A DNA stretch of 64,000 bases from Stomorhina lunata (GCA_933228675.1 OW121741.1:118472234-118536233), one strand, 5' to 3'. Shown: positions 1 to 13,149, counted from the first letter of the stretch. The notes: generated by a model not told the origin, from the letters alone. Numbers and translations are program-made.

Positions 1-1135
1 AAATTTTTGAATTCGGAAATTTTACTATTTATTGGAATTTTTCAAAAAATTTACTATTTATATGAAATTTTGAAATTTCATTATTTATATTAAATTTTCA
101 TAAATTTTACTATTATAGAAAATTTTTCACAATTTTTCTTTTTTAGAAAATATCTGAATATTTTACTATTTATAAGAAATTTTTTGAAAATATTTCTATT
201 AAAGGAAATTTGTTACTATTTATTAAAAATTTATAAAAATTATATTATTATTAGGAATTTGTCCAAAATATTGCTATTAATAGGAAAATTTCGAAAATTT
301 TACTATTAGTGGAATATTTTCGAATTCAAAAATTTTATATTTATAGGAAAATTGTTAAAAATCTTATAATTTATAAAAAATGTTCGAAAATTTTATGATT
401 ATAGAAAATTTTCGAAAATTTTGATATTCAGAGGAAATATTATAGAATTTAACTTGTTATGGGATATTTTCAAAAATTTATCTATTAATAGGAAATTTTC
501 GAAAAACTTTAAATTTTTGGGAGATTTTCAAAATTTTTCTATTTCTAGAAAGTTCTTGAAAATTTCACTATTTATAGGAAATTTTCTATTTTTTAAGAAA
601 TTGAACTATTTTATAGAAATTTTAGGAGCTTTTACTATAAACAGGAAATTTGTGAAAATCTTACTTATTAGAAACTATTTAAAAATTTTATTATTTATAG
701 CAAATTTTCGAAAATTTTGGTATTTTTAGCAGATTTTCAAAAAATTTTCTTTTTTGGAGGAAATTTTCACAAATTTTTCTATTTATATAAAATTTTCCAG
801 AATTTCATGTTAAACATTTTTTTTAAGAAATTTTATTATTATTAAAAAATTTTCGAAAATTTGTCTTTTTGTAGAATATTTGCAAAGTTTTGTCTATTTA
901 TGTTAATTTTTAAAAATTTGTCTATTCATAAAAACTTTTTAAAAATTGTCTTTTTCGAAAAAATTTTTGAAAATTGTCCTTAAATTTTTTTTTGAAAATC
1001 TGTCTTTTTAAGGAATTTTTTTTGAAATTGACAACTTATAGGAAATTTTTAAAATTTTCGTACATGGTAATATTTTTGGAAAAGTTTGTTATGTATAGGA
1101 AATTTATAACTTTATTCATAATCGAAAATTAAAGT
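1..1135. repeat. Degenerate tandem array, satellite family F (opposite orientation to the 12-13.5 kb blocks)
   Basis: Runs of CTATTTATAGGAAATTTT followed by CGAAAATTTTA recur about every 29-35 bp with many substitutions and indels. The core AAATTTTCGAAAATTT is a perfect 16-bp palindrome. A second weak dyad is CTAT-TT-ATAG. The family reappears as its reverse complement at 11,891-12,180 and 13,150-13,560. Open frames here are by-products of the repeat and are not called as genes. The array seems to continue off the left edge of the window. Confidence 0.75.
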
Positions 1136-1930
1136 TTTGACAAGCTTAAAATCAATTTTTTCATATAAAATTCCTTAGTCATATATGAATTCTACAATTT
1201 GTTGTTATTCTTTATGATCGTCCTGTTATAAAAATAGTTAAAATTTTATTTTCTGAAAATTAGATGATTATTAAAAAATTTATTTGGAAAAATTTCCATT
1301 TTTAAAAACGCTGATCCATTGATTTTATAATAACTTTGAAAAGAATAAATCGATTTTTTTAAAAGAGATAGAATCTAGTACCTTTATATTCTTCTTATTT
1401 CATAAAAATATACCGAAATTTATGATTAAGACGATTAGTTTTTAAGTAAAACTTTTTTCAATGTAAAACTTCATTACTCCTAAGCCGCCTTTTCAAACTT
1501 ATCAAAATATTTCTACACCATCAAAAACTCTTAACTATAAAAATATCGAAACCACACTATTAAACTGCTCAACTGCAAGATTATTAACACTGGTCAAAAC
1601 TTGGTAATCACAAAGCAAAACTATTAACCATTTTTTTTTGTTCAACATCCACTTGGACCGAGAACCAAGTTGTGGTTAGCTACTTAACTCACAAATACAT
1701 AAAAAATATTATTAGGAACAAAAACCCACAACCAACGAAGCTAGAGAAAATATAACGTATTCTATCTGTTCTAACTTGACACAAGATAAAATCCTTGTAA
1801 ATAAAAAAACCGACAAGAAAAAACTAAAAATTTAATAATCACCAGAAAAAGGATACAAAACTCTAAGGAAGGACAAATAATTTGTTTTCAAAAGTATTTT
1901 TCCAAATACTTGTAAAATCAAGAAATTAGA
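1136..1930. other. Unique AT-rich DNA, no gene seen
   Basis: There is no long open frame, RNA gene or clear repeat. The composition is slightly more mixed than in the flanking satellite. Nothing further can be supported. Confidence 0.5.
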
Positions 1931-1932
1931 AA

Positions 1933-1990
1933 AGAATAGAATTGAATTGAATAGAATAGAATAGAATAGAATAGAATAGAATAGAATAGA
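1933..1990. repeat. (AATAG)n microsatellite
   Basis: About nine near-perfect tandem copies of a pentamer (AGAAT/AATAG), with two early variants (GAATT) at the left edge, followed by a short A-run. Confidence 0.9.
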
Positions 1991-2680
1991 AAAAAACTAT
2001 TTTTTATAAGAGGGTGTCTATAATGGGCTGTAATGCCTGGGAAATTTGTATTACCAACATGTTACAAACAGATAACAATTGTCTTAAATTGTTGTAATTA
2101 AATTTGGAATTTGTAATTACAAACATTTTATAATTCCTTACTAATTCTTGAAACAATGAAGGAGTATTACATTGATTTTTCTTCCCCTTCCTTTTGTCCT
2201 GTTGCTTATATATTGGTTATATGGACCGACTCCTAAGGGGAAAGGGGTAGATGGTAATGACGATGATTGTGATGATGACGTGATAGTATTAGAACGAAAG
2301 AAGATATTAAGGTTTATAGAGCATAGAGAAACAGAAACTATACATTAATTTTTATGTTATTTTCAGGAAAATTGTTTTTATGACCAAGATAACAAACAGA
2401 TTCGTTGTTCTAGTTTCTTGAATTGCTTTTAATGGGTAGAAAGAGAAATGGTTTTACATACAAATTACATTTGATATTAGACAAGTGTAATGAATAAAAT
2501 AAGATAAAATATGTAAATTATGATTATTTTATTAAAGATGGGGGTAAAATCTTTATTATTACGGAAGGAGTTTTAATACGTATGAAGATATTAAGACTAA
2601 ACTTCATAAAAGTTGAAGAAGAAAGTTCTTAAAGTTACCCGTTTCAATTAAATAACTTTTTTAAAAACAAAAATTTTTCT
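1991..2680. other. Unique AT-rich DNA, no gene seen
   Basis: Non-repetitive stretch with a short GATGAC-rich patch near 2,260-2,285. No convincing coding frame, RNA gene or transposon end. Confidence 0.5.
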
Positions 2681-2785
2681 ATACAAAAAATTTCGATAGC
2701 AATTCATTATGAAAATTTTTCAATAGAAAAATTTTACAATGAAAAAATTTTCTATCGAAAAAATTACATAATGACATAAAAACAA
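2681..2785. repeat. Outlying degenerate monomers of satellite family A
   Basis: Three or four imperfect units with AATGAAAATTTTT and CTATNGAAAAAATTTC blocks lie directly left of the DINE-like element. Satellite A therefore occurs on both sides of that element, so the element either inserted into the array or lies at its origin. Confidence 0.6.
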
Positions 2786-3431
2786 GTAAGAAAGTGCTAT
2801 AGTAGGTCAAGCCCGACCATACGATACCCTTCACCACTAAAGTCAAAGGTTTTATTTTTCCTGTATAAAGACAAATATTTGCTAAATTTTGCCATTATAC
2901 AAACATTTTCTCAAAACTTATATATTTAAACTGCTTCCGTCATTTGGATTTTTATGTGAGCTAGGGTCACATGTGGACCGATTATCTCGAACAGTTGTTA
3001 CAAAAATTATATATGCGAACAAATTAAAATTCCCATTATCTTGAGATTTACGAGCGTTTTAGTGATTTTTGTCTCTTTTAGTGCGTTTTTAAAGAATTGT
3101 TTGTATGGGAGCTATGGTCAAATGTGAACCGATTTTAATGAAATTTGGTACAGTGATTTTTGTTTACATAAATTTAAATTTAAATTTCATGAAAAAAAAC
3201 ATTGATATTTGTGGCCAATATATCAATTCTGGAAAGTGGGGCCTATGGGAGGTACCATAAATAATAGACCGATTTTGACGAATTTCAATAGCCATGGTCC
3301 CATTATCAAAAAAATGACCTGTGCCAAATTAAATTATCTTTAGAATTGCGACCTGTAGTTTGATTACAAGGTTTACATGGGGGTCCAGCCAGCCAGCCAG
3401 ACGGACGGAAGGACATCGCTAAGTCGACTCA
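2786..3431 (+). mobile_element. DINE/Helentron-like non-autonomous element, 3'-truncated copy
   Basis: The sequence closely matches the fuller copy at 15,152-15,940. It starts at GTAAGAAAGT, has the subterminal ATACCCTTCACCAC block near 2,823, internal blocks resembling TATGGGAGCTATGGTCAAA and GTGGACCGATT, and the GACGGACGGAAGGACATCG motif near 3,400. It stops after GTCGACTCA and runs straight into satellite A, so about 150 bp of the 3' end seen in the other copy is missing. It has no coding capacity. The DINE-1-like assignment rests on architecture (subterminal inverted repeats, GACGGACGGACAT block, internal degenerate repeats). It is an inference because I cannot compare it with a repeat library. 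Confidence 0.6.
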
Positions 3432-6400
3432 ATGAAAATGAAAATTTTTCTATAGAAAAAATTTCATAATGAAAAATTTTCTATAGAAAAAATTTCATAA
3501 TGAAACATTTTATATAGAAAAATTTTCATAATGAAAATTTTTCTATAGAAAAAATTTCATAATGAAAATTTTTCTATAGAAAAAATTTCATAATGAAAAT
3601 TTTTCTATAGAAAAAATTTCATAATGAAAATTTTTCTATAGAAAAAATTTCATAATGAAAATTTTTCTATAGAAAAAATTTCATAATAAAAATTTTTCTA
3701 TAGAAAAAATTTCATAATGAAAATTTTTCTATAGAAAAAATTTCATAATGAAAATTTTTCTATAGAAAAAATTTCATAATGAAAATTTTTCTATAGAAAA
3801 AATTTCATAATGAAAATTTTTCTATAGAAAAAATTTCATAATGAAAATTTTTCTATAGAAAAAATTTCATAATAAAAATTTTTCTATAGAAAAAATTTCA
3901 TAATGAAAATTTTTCTATAGAAAAAATTTCACAATAAAAATTTTTCTATAGAAAAAATTTCATAATGAAAATTTTTCTATAGAAAAAATTTCATAATGAA
4001 AATTTTTCTATAGAAAAAATTTCAAAATGAAAATTTTTCTAGAGAAAAAATTTCACAATGAAAATTTTTCTATAGAAAATATTTCGCAATGAAAATTTTT
4101 CTATAGAAAAAATTTCATAATAAAAATTTTCATTAGGAAATTTTTTCATAATGAAATTTTTTCTATAGAAAAAATTTTATATCGAAAAATTCATAATGAA
4201 ATTTTTTCTATAGAAAAAATTTTATATCGAAAATTTCATAATGAAAATTTTTCTATAGAAAAAATTTCATAATGAAAATTTTTCTATAGAAAAAATTGCA
4301 TAATGAAAATTTTTCTATAGAAAAAATTTCATAATGAAAATTTTTCTATAGAAAAAATTTCATAATGAAAATTTTTCTATAGAAAAAATTTCATAATGAA
4401 AATTTTTCTATAGAAAAAATTTCATAATGAAAATTTTTCTATAGAAAAAATTTCATAATGAAAATTTTTCTATAGAAAAAATTTCATAATGAAAATTTTT
4501 CTATAGAAAAAATTTCATAATGAAAATTTTTCTATAGAAAAAATTTCATAATGAAAATTTTTCTATAGAAAAAATTTCATAATGAAAATTTTTCTATAGA
4601 AAAAATTTCATAATGAAAATTTTTCTATAGAAAAAATTTCATAATGAAAATTTTTCTATAGAAAAAATTTCATAATGAAAATTTTTCTAAAGAAAAAATT
4701 TCATAATAAAAATTTTTCTATAGAAAAAATTTCATAATGAAAATTTTTCTATAGAAAAAATTTCATAATGAAAATGTTTCTATAGAAAAAATTTCATAAT
4801 GAAAATTTTTCTATAGAAAAAATTTCATAGTGAAAATTTTTCTAGAGAAAAAATTTCATAATGAAAATTTTTCTAGAGAAAAAATTTCATAATGAAAATT
4901 TTTCTAGAGAAAAAATTTCACAATGAAAATTTTTCTATAGAAAATATTTCACAATGAAAATTTTTCTATAGAAAATATATCACAATGAAAATTTTTCTAT
5001 AGAAAAAATTTCATAATGAAAATTTTCATTAGGAAATTTTTTCATAATGAAATTTTTTCTATAGAAAAAATTTTATATCGAAAATTTCATAATGAAATTT
5101 TTTCTATAGAAAAAATTTTATATCGAAAATTTTTCTATAGAAACAATTTCATAATGAAAATTTTTCTATAGAAAAAATTTCATATTGAAAACTTTTCTAT
5201 AGAAAAAATTTAATATTGAAAATTTTTCCATAGAAAAATTTTGTATAGAAAAAATTTCATATTGAAAAATTTTCTATCCAAAAAATTTCATATTGAAAAT
5301 TTTTCTATAGAAAATATGTCATATTGAACATTTTTCATTGAAAAAATTTCATATTGAAAATTTTTCTATAGAAAAAATTTCATATTGAAAATTTTTCAAA
5401 AGAAAAAATTTCATGTTGAAAATTTTTTTAAAGAAAAAATTTTATGTTGAAAATTTTTCTATAGAAAAAATTTCATATTGAAAATTTTCTATAGAAAAAA
5501 TTTCATATTGAAAAATTTTCTATAGAAAATTTTCATATTAAAAATTTTTCTATAGAAAAAATTTCATATTGAACATCTTCTATAGAAAAAATTTCGTATT
5601 GAAAATTTTTCTATTGATCAAATTTCATATTAAAAATTTTTCTATAGAAAAAGCTTCATATTTAAAATTTTTCTATAGAAAAAATTTCAGATTGAAAATC
5701 TTTCTATAGAAAAGATAATATGAAATAGAAAAAATTTCATAATAAAATTTTTAAAAAAAAAATTTCATAATAAAAATTTTTCTATAGAAAAAATTTCACA
5801 ATGAAAATTTTTCTATAGAAAATATTTCGCAATGAAAATTTTTCTATAGAAAAAATTTCATAATAAAAATTTTCATTAGGAAATTTTTTCATAATGAAAT
5901 TTTTTCTATAGAAAAAATTTTATATCGAAAAATTCATAATGAAATTTTTTCTATAGAAAAAATTTTATATCGAAAATTTCGTAATGAAAATTTTTCTATA
6001 GAAAAAATTTCATAATGAAAATTTTTCTATAGAAAAAATTGCATAATGAAAATTTTTCTATAGAAAAAATTTCATAATGAAAATTTTTCTATAGAAAAAA
6101 TTTCATAATGAAAATTTTTCTATAGAAAAAATTTCATAATGAAAATTTTTCTATAGAAAAAATTTCATAATGAAAATTTTTCTATAGAAAAAATTTCATA
6201 ATGAAAATTTTTCTATAGAAAAAATTTCATAATGAAAATTTTTCTATAGAAAAAATTTCATAATGAAAATTTTTCTATAGAAAAAATTTCATAATGAAAA
6301 TTTTTCTATAGAAAAAATTTCATAATGAAAATTTTTCTATAGAAAAAATTTCATAATGAAAATTTTTCTATAGAAAAAATTTCATAATGAAAATTTTTCT

Positions 6401-7680
6401 ATAGAAAAAATTTCATAATGAAAATTTTTCTAAAGAAAAAATTTCATAATGAAAATTTTTCTATAGAAAAAATTTCATAATGAAAATTTTTCTATAGAAA
6501 AATTTTCATAATGAAAATTTTTCTATAGAAAAAATTTCATAATGAAAATTTTTCTATAGAAAAAATTTCATAGTGAAAATTTTTCTAGAGAAAAAATTTC
6601 ATAATGAAAATTTTTCTAGAGAAAAAATTTCATAATGAAAATTTTTCTAGAGAAAAAATTTCACAATGAAAATTTTTCTATAGAAAATATTTCACAATGA
6701 AAATTTTTCTATAGAAAATATTTCACAATGAAAATTTTTCTATAGAAAAAATTTCATAATGAAAATTTTCATTAGGAAATTTTTTCATAATGAAATTTTT
6801 TCTATAGAAAAAATTTTATATCGAAAATTTCATAATGAAATTTTTTCTATAGAAAAAATTTTATATCGAAAATTTTTCTATAGAAACAATTTCATAATGA
6901 AAATTTTTCTATAGAAAAAATTTCATATTGAAAACTTTTCTATAGAAAAAATTTAATATTGAAAATTTTTCCATAGAAAAATTTTGTATAGAAAAAATTT
7001 CATATTGAAAAATTTTCTATCCAAAAAATTTCATATTGAAAATTTTTCTATAGAAAATATGTCATATTGAACATTTTTCATTGAAAAAATTTCATATTGA
7101 AAATTTTTCTATAGAAAAAATTTCATATTGAAAATTTTTCAAAAGAAAAAATTTCATGTTGAAAATTTTTTTAAAGAAAAAATTTTATGTTGAAAATTTT
7201 TCTATAGAAAAAATTTCATATTGAAAATTTTCTATAGAAAAAATTTCATATTGAAAAATTTTCTATAGAAAATTTTCATATTAAAAATTTTTCTATAGAA
7301 AAAATTTCATATTGAACATCTTCTATAGAAAAAATTTCGTATTGAAAATTTTTCTATTGATCAAATTTCATATTGAAAATTTTTCTATAGAAAAAGCTTC
7401 ATATTTAAAATTTTTCTATAGAAAAAATTTCAGATTGAAAATCTTTCTATAGAAAAGATTTCATATTAATTCTATAGAAAAAATTTCATAATAAAATTTT
7501 TTAAAAAAAAATTTCATAATAAAAATTTTTCTATAGAAAAAATTTCATAATGAAAATATTTCTATGGAAAAAATTTCAAAATGAAAATTTTTCTATTGAA
7601 AAAAATTTCATATTGAAAATTTTTCTATAGAAAAGTTTCATACGAAAATTTTGTATAGAAAAAATTTTTCAATATGAAGT
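3432..7680. repeat. Satellite family A, 31-bp near-palindromic monomers in a higher-order repeat
   Basis: Roughly 135 tandem monomers of about 31 bp. Each is centred on TTTTTCTATAGAAAAA (perfect 16-bp palindrome) and extends to 15-bp arms ATGAAA.../...TTTCAT with a single mismatch. There are two subtypes: monomers joined by CATAATG and monomers joined by CATATTG. Diagnostic variants (CATTAGG near 4,131, 5,027, 5,874 and 6,770; a CATTGAAAAA variant at 5,337 and 7,080) repeat with an exact offset of 1,743 bp. About 4,080-5,750 and 5,820-7,490 are therefore two copies of a higher-order unit. No spacers or coding sequence are present. Confidence 0.93.
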
Positions 7681-7945
7681 TTTTTCTATTTATGAAATTC
7701 TTTCGAAAAATTTTTAATATGAAATATTTTAATATGATTTTTTTTTTAGAAAAATTTACAATATGAAATTTATTGTTTAGAAAGAATGTCAATATGAAAT
7801 TTTTTCTATTTTTTTCAAATTTCCTATAAATAATAAATTTTTAAACCTTTTTTTAAAAAATTTATATAAAAAGTGAATTTTTAAAAAATTTTCTTTAAGT
7901 ATAGAATTTTTGTAAAATTTTTATTAATAGTAAGTTTTTCAAAAA
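7681..7945. repeat. Decayed right edge of satellite A
   Basis: Monomers lose register and show AATATGAAA and TTTTTCTATTT variants before giving way to unique sequence. Divergence towards the edge, as here, is expected when arrays are homogenised from the centre by unequal exchange. Confidence 0.6.
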
Positions 7946-9629
7946 ATCTCGAAAAATCTTCTTGGTGAATTTTATGAAATTTTACAAATTTATTTTCATT
8001 TTTGTGTTATCTTTATTCAGATAATTTATTATTATTTATTAAATTTTTTGATATTCAAATTTCCAACAATCTTGACTTTTATTATCTTGACCCTTCTTCT
8101 GTTGTAATTACCAAATATAATATCCTCATGACAAGAAATCTAAAAATACTCATTCAAAACTTAATTAAAAATTATCATAAAATGTTGACAACATCATTTA
8201 AAAAAGCCACAAAAATTTTTCCCAGCAACATTTTTGAAAGACTCAAAAAACTGTCAACAAAATGTTGTAAACATCTCAAAGACAAACAGATAGACAGACA
8301 GACATACCTGTCGGTCCTAAATGAAAATAATTACAATTTAACAAAAATAAAAGAAAAATAAATGTGAGACATTGAATGAACAATAAAAGTGACAACTTTT
8401 TACTTAAGGACTTTTGATAAATTCTAATAACAGAAAAGTTTCTTAGACTGAAATAAAAGCTCTTGAGAGTTTGGTGTGAAAATATGCAAAAATGAACAAA
8501 AAAAAAAGGTAGAATTTTCAAAATATTTACATGCAAATACAAAAATTAAATTGTTATGATAAACAACTCAAATAAATGTTTATTATTTAGGGAGAACTGT
8601 TAACAGTGGGATAAAAAAGAAAAGGGACATTTTTTACATTTCTTATATTTTTAGTTACTTTTCGATTTTGAATTTTTTTGAAAGAAAATTTTTTAATCTT
8701 AAATTCTCTATATATTTGATTTTACAATTTTTCTAAAATACTGTCACCTTGTAACTCTACCTTTCTCTATTTTTGACACTTGGTAAATATTTATAGAAAT
8801 AAATGTTCCATTCCTCCCTTTTTCGGTCTTGTGTTATCCTGAATATTTGAATTTCTTATTAGTAGCCTTAAAAAGTTATTTCATTTGATGATAACACTTT
8901 TATATTTATGTCTTTTTCTAATGTCATGTCAAAGTAACTAACAAACAGAGTAAAAGATAAATTAAATTATTATTTTAAATTTCTTTATGTAAATCACAAG
9001 CTTTGTCCGTCCTTCCCTTAGTCTGTCTGTCCTTAGGTATTTCTTAGTCAACTCGGTCCAATGTTGAGTGATAAATCTTAAAATATAAATTAAGTCGTCA
9101 CAATGAAAATATGAATTAATTTTCTTCATTATTACGATTTTCTTTTTTTTTCTTTTCTATTTTGCATATAAATGTCTTAACAGTATCTTTTAGAGTTAAT
9201 TTAAGTAAATTGAATTTATAATTTTATTCATATTTCGAAAATAACTTTAATGTAAAAGAGTTTAAGTCTCGTAAGATGAAGTATCTTTTAGGAAATATTA
9301 AAAGACTGAGAATTAAGATTTGACTCAAAGAGTCAAACTGACTCAAAGAGTCAGTTTTTGTTTTAAGTTATTATTAAGTATTTGGTTATAAAGGAAAATT
9401 ATGTTTAAGGTACAATTAGGTTTTATTTGATAAATACTTGTAAGTAATATTTAAGAAGTTATTGTCTACTTCAAGACATACTTTGAGCTATTTGTCATAT
9501 TAAGAAGATAAACATAAAGTCAGGCATCTAATGAAATTTTCATTTTATGAGAAACTTTTAAATTTTTAGAATTATAGCTTTCATTTGAGCAGTTAAAAGC
9601 GATTTACTTACTCATAATTTTAATGATAA
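7946..9629. other. Unique AT-rich DNA, no gene supported
   Basis: Contains short GACA-type simple sequence (8,280-8,320; CTGTCTGTCC near 9,015-9,040) and the paired hairpins at 9,319-9,354. Two overlapping open frames at 8,002-8,361 (+) and 8,276-8,542 (-) are low-complexity, have no recognisable domain and look like chance products of AT-rich DNA. Confidence 0.5.
9319..9354. repeat. Two adjacent hairpins, each with a TGACTCA motif
   Basis: TTTGACTC-AAA-GAGTCAAA is followed at once by CTGACTC-AAA-GAGTCAG. Both stems are perfect (8 and 7 bp) with identical AAA loops. TGACTCA equals the AP-1/bZIP consensus, so these could be binding sites, but no gene lies nearby. The structure is seen directly; any function is speculation. 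Confidence 0.6.
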
Positions 9630-11635
9630 TTTTTTTCTAGAAATTTTTAATATGAAAAATTTTCTATTAAAACTTTAAATATGAAATATTTTCTTTAGAA
9701 ATATTTAATATAAAAAATTCTCTATGGAAATTTTTTTTTATATGAAAAATTTTTTATAGAAATTTCATATGAAAAATGTTCTATAGAATTTTTAATATGA
9801 AAAATGTTCCATAGAAATTTTTAATACTAAAAATGTTCTATAAAAATTTTTAATATGAAAATTTTTCTATAAAAATCTTTTTTAATATGAAATATTTTCT
9901 ATAGGAATTTTTAATATAAAAATTTTCTGTAGAATTTTTTTTAATATGAAAAATTTTTTATAGAAACTTTTAATATGAAATTTTTTTTTATAGAAATTTT
10001 GAATATGAAAAATTTTCTATAGAAATTCTTAATATGAAAATTTTCTTTTGCAATTTTTAACATGAACAAATTTCTATAAAAATTTTTGATATGAAAAATT
10101 TTCTATAGAAAATTTTAATATGAAATATTTTTTTAAGAATTTTTTAGCACGAAAAATTTTCTATAGAAATTCTTAATATGAAAAATTTTTTGTGTAATTT
10201 TTAACACAAAAAATATTCTATAAAAAATTTTTAAAGAAGTATTTAATATGAAAAACTTTTTATAAAAATTCTTAATATGAAACAATTTTTGTGAAATTTT
10301 TAACATGAAAAATTTTCTATAGAAATTTTTGATGTGAAAAAATTTTCTGTAGGAATTTTTAATATGAAATATTATTTGTAGAAATTTTTAATATGAAAAA
10401 TTTTTTATAGAAATTTTTAATATGAAAATCTTTTTGTGAAATTTTTAACATGAAAAATTTTCTATAAAAATTTTTAACATGAAAAATTTTCTATAAAAAT
10501 TTTTAATATGAAAAATGTTCTATAGAAATTTTAATACGAAAAATGTTCTGTAGAAATTTTTATTATTAAAAATGTTCTATGGAATTTTTTATATGCAAAA
10601 TTTTCTATAGAAATTTTTTTAATATGAAATATTTTCTACAGGAATTTTTAATATAAAGAAGAATTTTTTTTTAATATGAAAAATTTTTTATAGAAACTTT
10701 TAAAATGAAAATTTTTTTGGAGAAATTTTGAATATGAAAAATTTTCTATAGAAATTCTTAATATGAAAATTTTCTTGTGTAATTTTTAGCACAAAAAATA
10801 TGCTATAAAAATGTTTTAATGAAATATTTAATATGAAAAACTTATAAAAATTCTTAATATGAAAAAATTTTTGTGAAATTTTTAACATGAAAAATTTTCT
10901 ATAGAAATTTTTGATATGAAAAAATTTTCTGTAGAAATTTTTAATATGAAATATTTTTTTGTAGAAATTTTTAATTTGAAAAAATTTTTATAAAATTTTT
11001 AATATGAAAATTTTTTGTGAAATTTTTAATATGAAATATATTCTTTAAAATTTTTTAATATGAAAAATTTTGTATAGAAATGATTAATATGAAAAATTTT
11101 CTGTAGAAATTTTTAATATGAAAAAATTTTGTGCGAAATTTTTAACATGAAAAATTCCCTATAAAAATTTTTAATATGAAAAATTTTTTATAGAAATTTT
11201 TAACGTGAAAAATTTTCTAGCGAAAGTTTTAATATGAAAAATCTTCTATAAAAATTTGTTAATATGAAAAATTTTCTACAGAAATTTTTAATATGAAAAA
11301 TTTTCTATAAAAATTTGTGAATATGATAAAATTTCTATAGAAATTTTTAATATGAAAAATTTTCTGTAGAAATTTTTAATATGAAAAATTTCTATAGAAA
11401 CTTTTAATATGAAAATTTTTTAATAGAAATTTTTAATGTGAAAAATTTTCTATAGATATCTTTAATACGAAAAATTTCCTATTGGAACTTTTAATATCAA
11501 AAATTTTCTATTGAAATTTTTAATATGAAAAATTTTGTATAGAAATTTTTAATATGAAAAATTTTCTATAGAAATTTTTAATACAGAAATTTTTAACATG
11601 AAAAATTTTCGATAAAAATTTTTTATAAAAACAAT
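9630..11635. repeat. Satellite family B, about 29-bp monomers, degenerate
   Basis: Tandem units of AATATGAAAAATTTT plus CTATAGAAATTTTT, most often 28-31 bp, with high divergence and small length changes. The dyad is CTATAG flanked by AAAAATTT(T) and AAATTTTT. It shares the CTATAG core and AATATGAAA joint with family A edges, so the two probably derive from one ancestor. No higher-order pattern was detected by eye. The short minus-strand frame at 10,700-10,888 is a translation of the repeat. Confidence 0.85.
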
Positions 11636-11890
11636 TTTTTTTTTAAATATATCAACAGAGTATCAAAGTATCAAAAAAGAAAACAGCTTAACAGAAATTT
11701 ATATTTGAAAAAAAATTTAAATAAAATTTAAAATCAAGAAAAACTTCTCATAACGAAAACAAATTGAACATAAGTGAAAAAGATCTTAAAATTAAACTAA
11801 GCTTTGTGATACCCTATTCCTTTAAATAAAATGATTCCATGTAATACCGAAAAAAATAAAGAAACTATAATTTGAGTTCAAAAAGTAACA

Positions 11891-12180
11891 AGAATTTTTT
11901 ATAAGTAGTAAAATTTTACATAAATAGCAAAAGTTTGGAAAATTTTCTATAAATAGTAAAATTTTCGAAAATTTCCTATAAAAAGCAAAATTTTCGTATA
12001 AATACTAAAATTTTTTTAGACTTCTCAAAAATAATAAAATTTTTGAAAATGTCCTATAAATTGTAAAACTTTTAAGATTTCCTATAAATAGTAAAATTTT
12101 CAAAAAATTTTTAAAAAATTGAAACTTTTAGTTATTTTTGAAAATTTACTAAAAATAGTACCTACAGTAAAATTTTCGAA
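11891..12180. repeat. Satellite family F block, degenerate
   Basis: Units read CCTATAAATAGTAAAATTTT then CGAAAATTT, about 27-30 bp each. This is the reverse complement of the 1-1,135 block. It ends abruptly where family A' monomers begin, and F resumes on the far side, so A' looks inserted into or expanded within F. The stretch 11,636-11,890 to its left is unique AT-rich sequence. Confidence 0.7.
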
Positions 12181-13130
12181 AATATATTCAAATTTTATAG
12201 AAAATTTTCATATTGTAAGTTTTTCTATAGAAAAAATTTCATTTTGAAAATTTTTCTATAGAAAAAATTTCATATTGAAAATTTTTCTATAGAAACAATT
12301 TCATATTGAAAATTTTTCTATAGAAAAAATTTCATATTGAAAATTTTTCTATAGAAAAAATTTCATATTGAAAATTTTTCTATAGAAAAAAATTCATATT
12401 GAAAATTTATCTATAGAAAAAATTTCATATTGAAAATTTTCTATAGAAAAAATTTCATATTGAGAATTTTTCGATAGAAAAAATTTCATATTGAGAATTT
12501 TTCGATAGAAAAAATTTCATATTGAAATTTTTTCTATAGAAAAAATTTCATATTGAAAATTTTTCTATAGAAAAAATTTCATATTGAAAATTTTTCTATA
12601 GAAAAAATTTCATAGTGAAAATTTTTCTATAGAAAAAATTTCATATTGAAAATTTTTCTATAGAAAAAATTTCTTATTGAAAATTTTTTTATAGAAAAAA
12701 TTTTATATTGAAAATTTTTCTATACAAAAAATTTTATATTGAAAATTTTTCTATACAAAAAATTTCATATTGATAGTTTTTATATAGAAAAACAAAAAAT
12801 TTCATATTGAAAATTTTTTCATACAAAAAATTTCATATTGATAGTTTTATATAGAAAAACTTTCAATAGAAAAAACTTTGACTATAAAAAAAAACTTTCA
12901 TTTTGAAAAAAATTTCATAATAAAAATTTTTCTATAGAAAAAATTTCATACTGAAAGTTTTTCTGTAGACAAATTCCATAGTAAAAGTTTTTCTATAGAA
13001 AGTGTAAGTATTGAAATTGTTTCTATAGTAAAAATTTCATATTGAGGTTGTTCTATAAAAAAAAATTTAATTAAAAGTTTTTCTATAAAAAATGTTCACA
13101 TTTAAAGTTTTTTTATAGAAAAAATTTCTT
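12181..13130. repeat. Satellite family A', 31-bp monomers (CATATTG subtype)
   Basis: About 30 monomers with the same TTTTTCTATAGAAAAA palindrome as family A but joined by TTTCATATTGAAA rather than TTTCATAATGAAA. The same subtype makes up the second part of each higher-order unit at 5,150-5,750 and 6,885-7,490. The centre is regular; the right end (12,770-13,130) decays. Confidence 0.88.
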
Positions 13131-13149
13131 TAAGTTAGTCAAATTTTTA

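Noticed and set aside
3432..7680. Regular 31-bp repeats resembling a CRISPR array
   Set aside because: Monomers are directly contiguous with no unique spacers, no cas genes exist, and all other content is eukaryotic. It is satellite DNA.
8002..8542. Overlapping open frames of 119 and 88 codons on opposite strands
   Set aside because: Low-complexity AT-driven composition, no domains, no splice or promoter context, and part of the frame translates GACA simple sequence.
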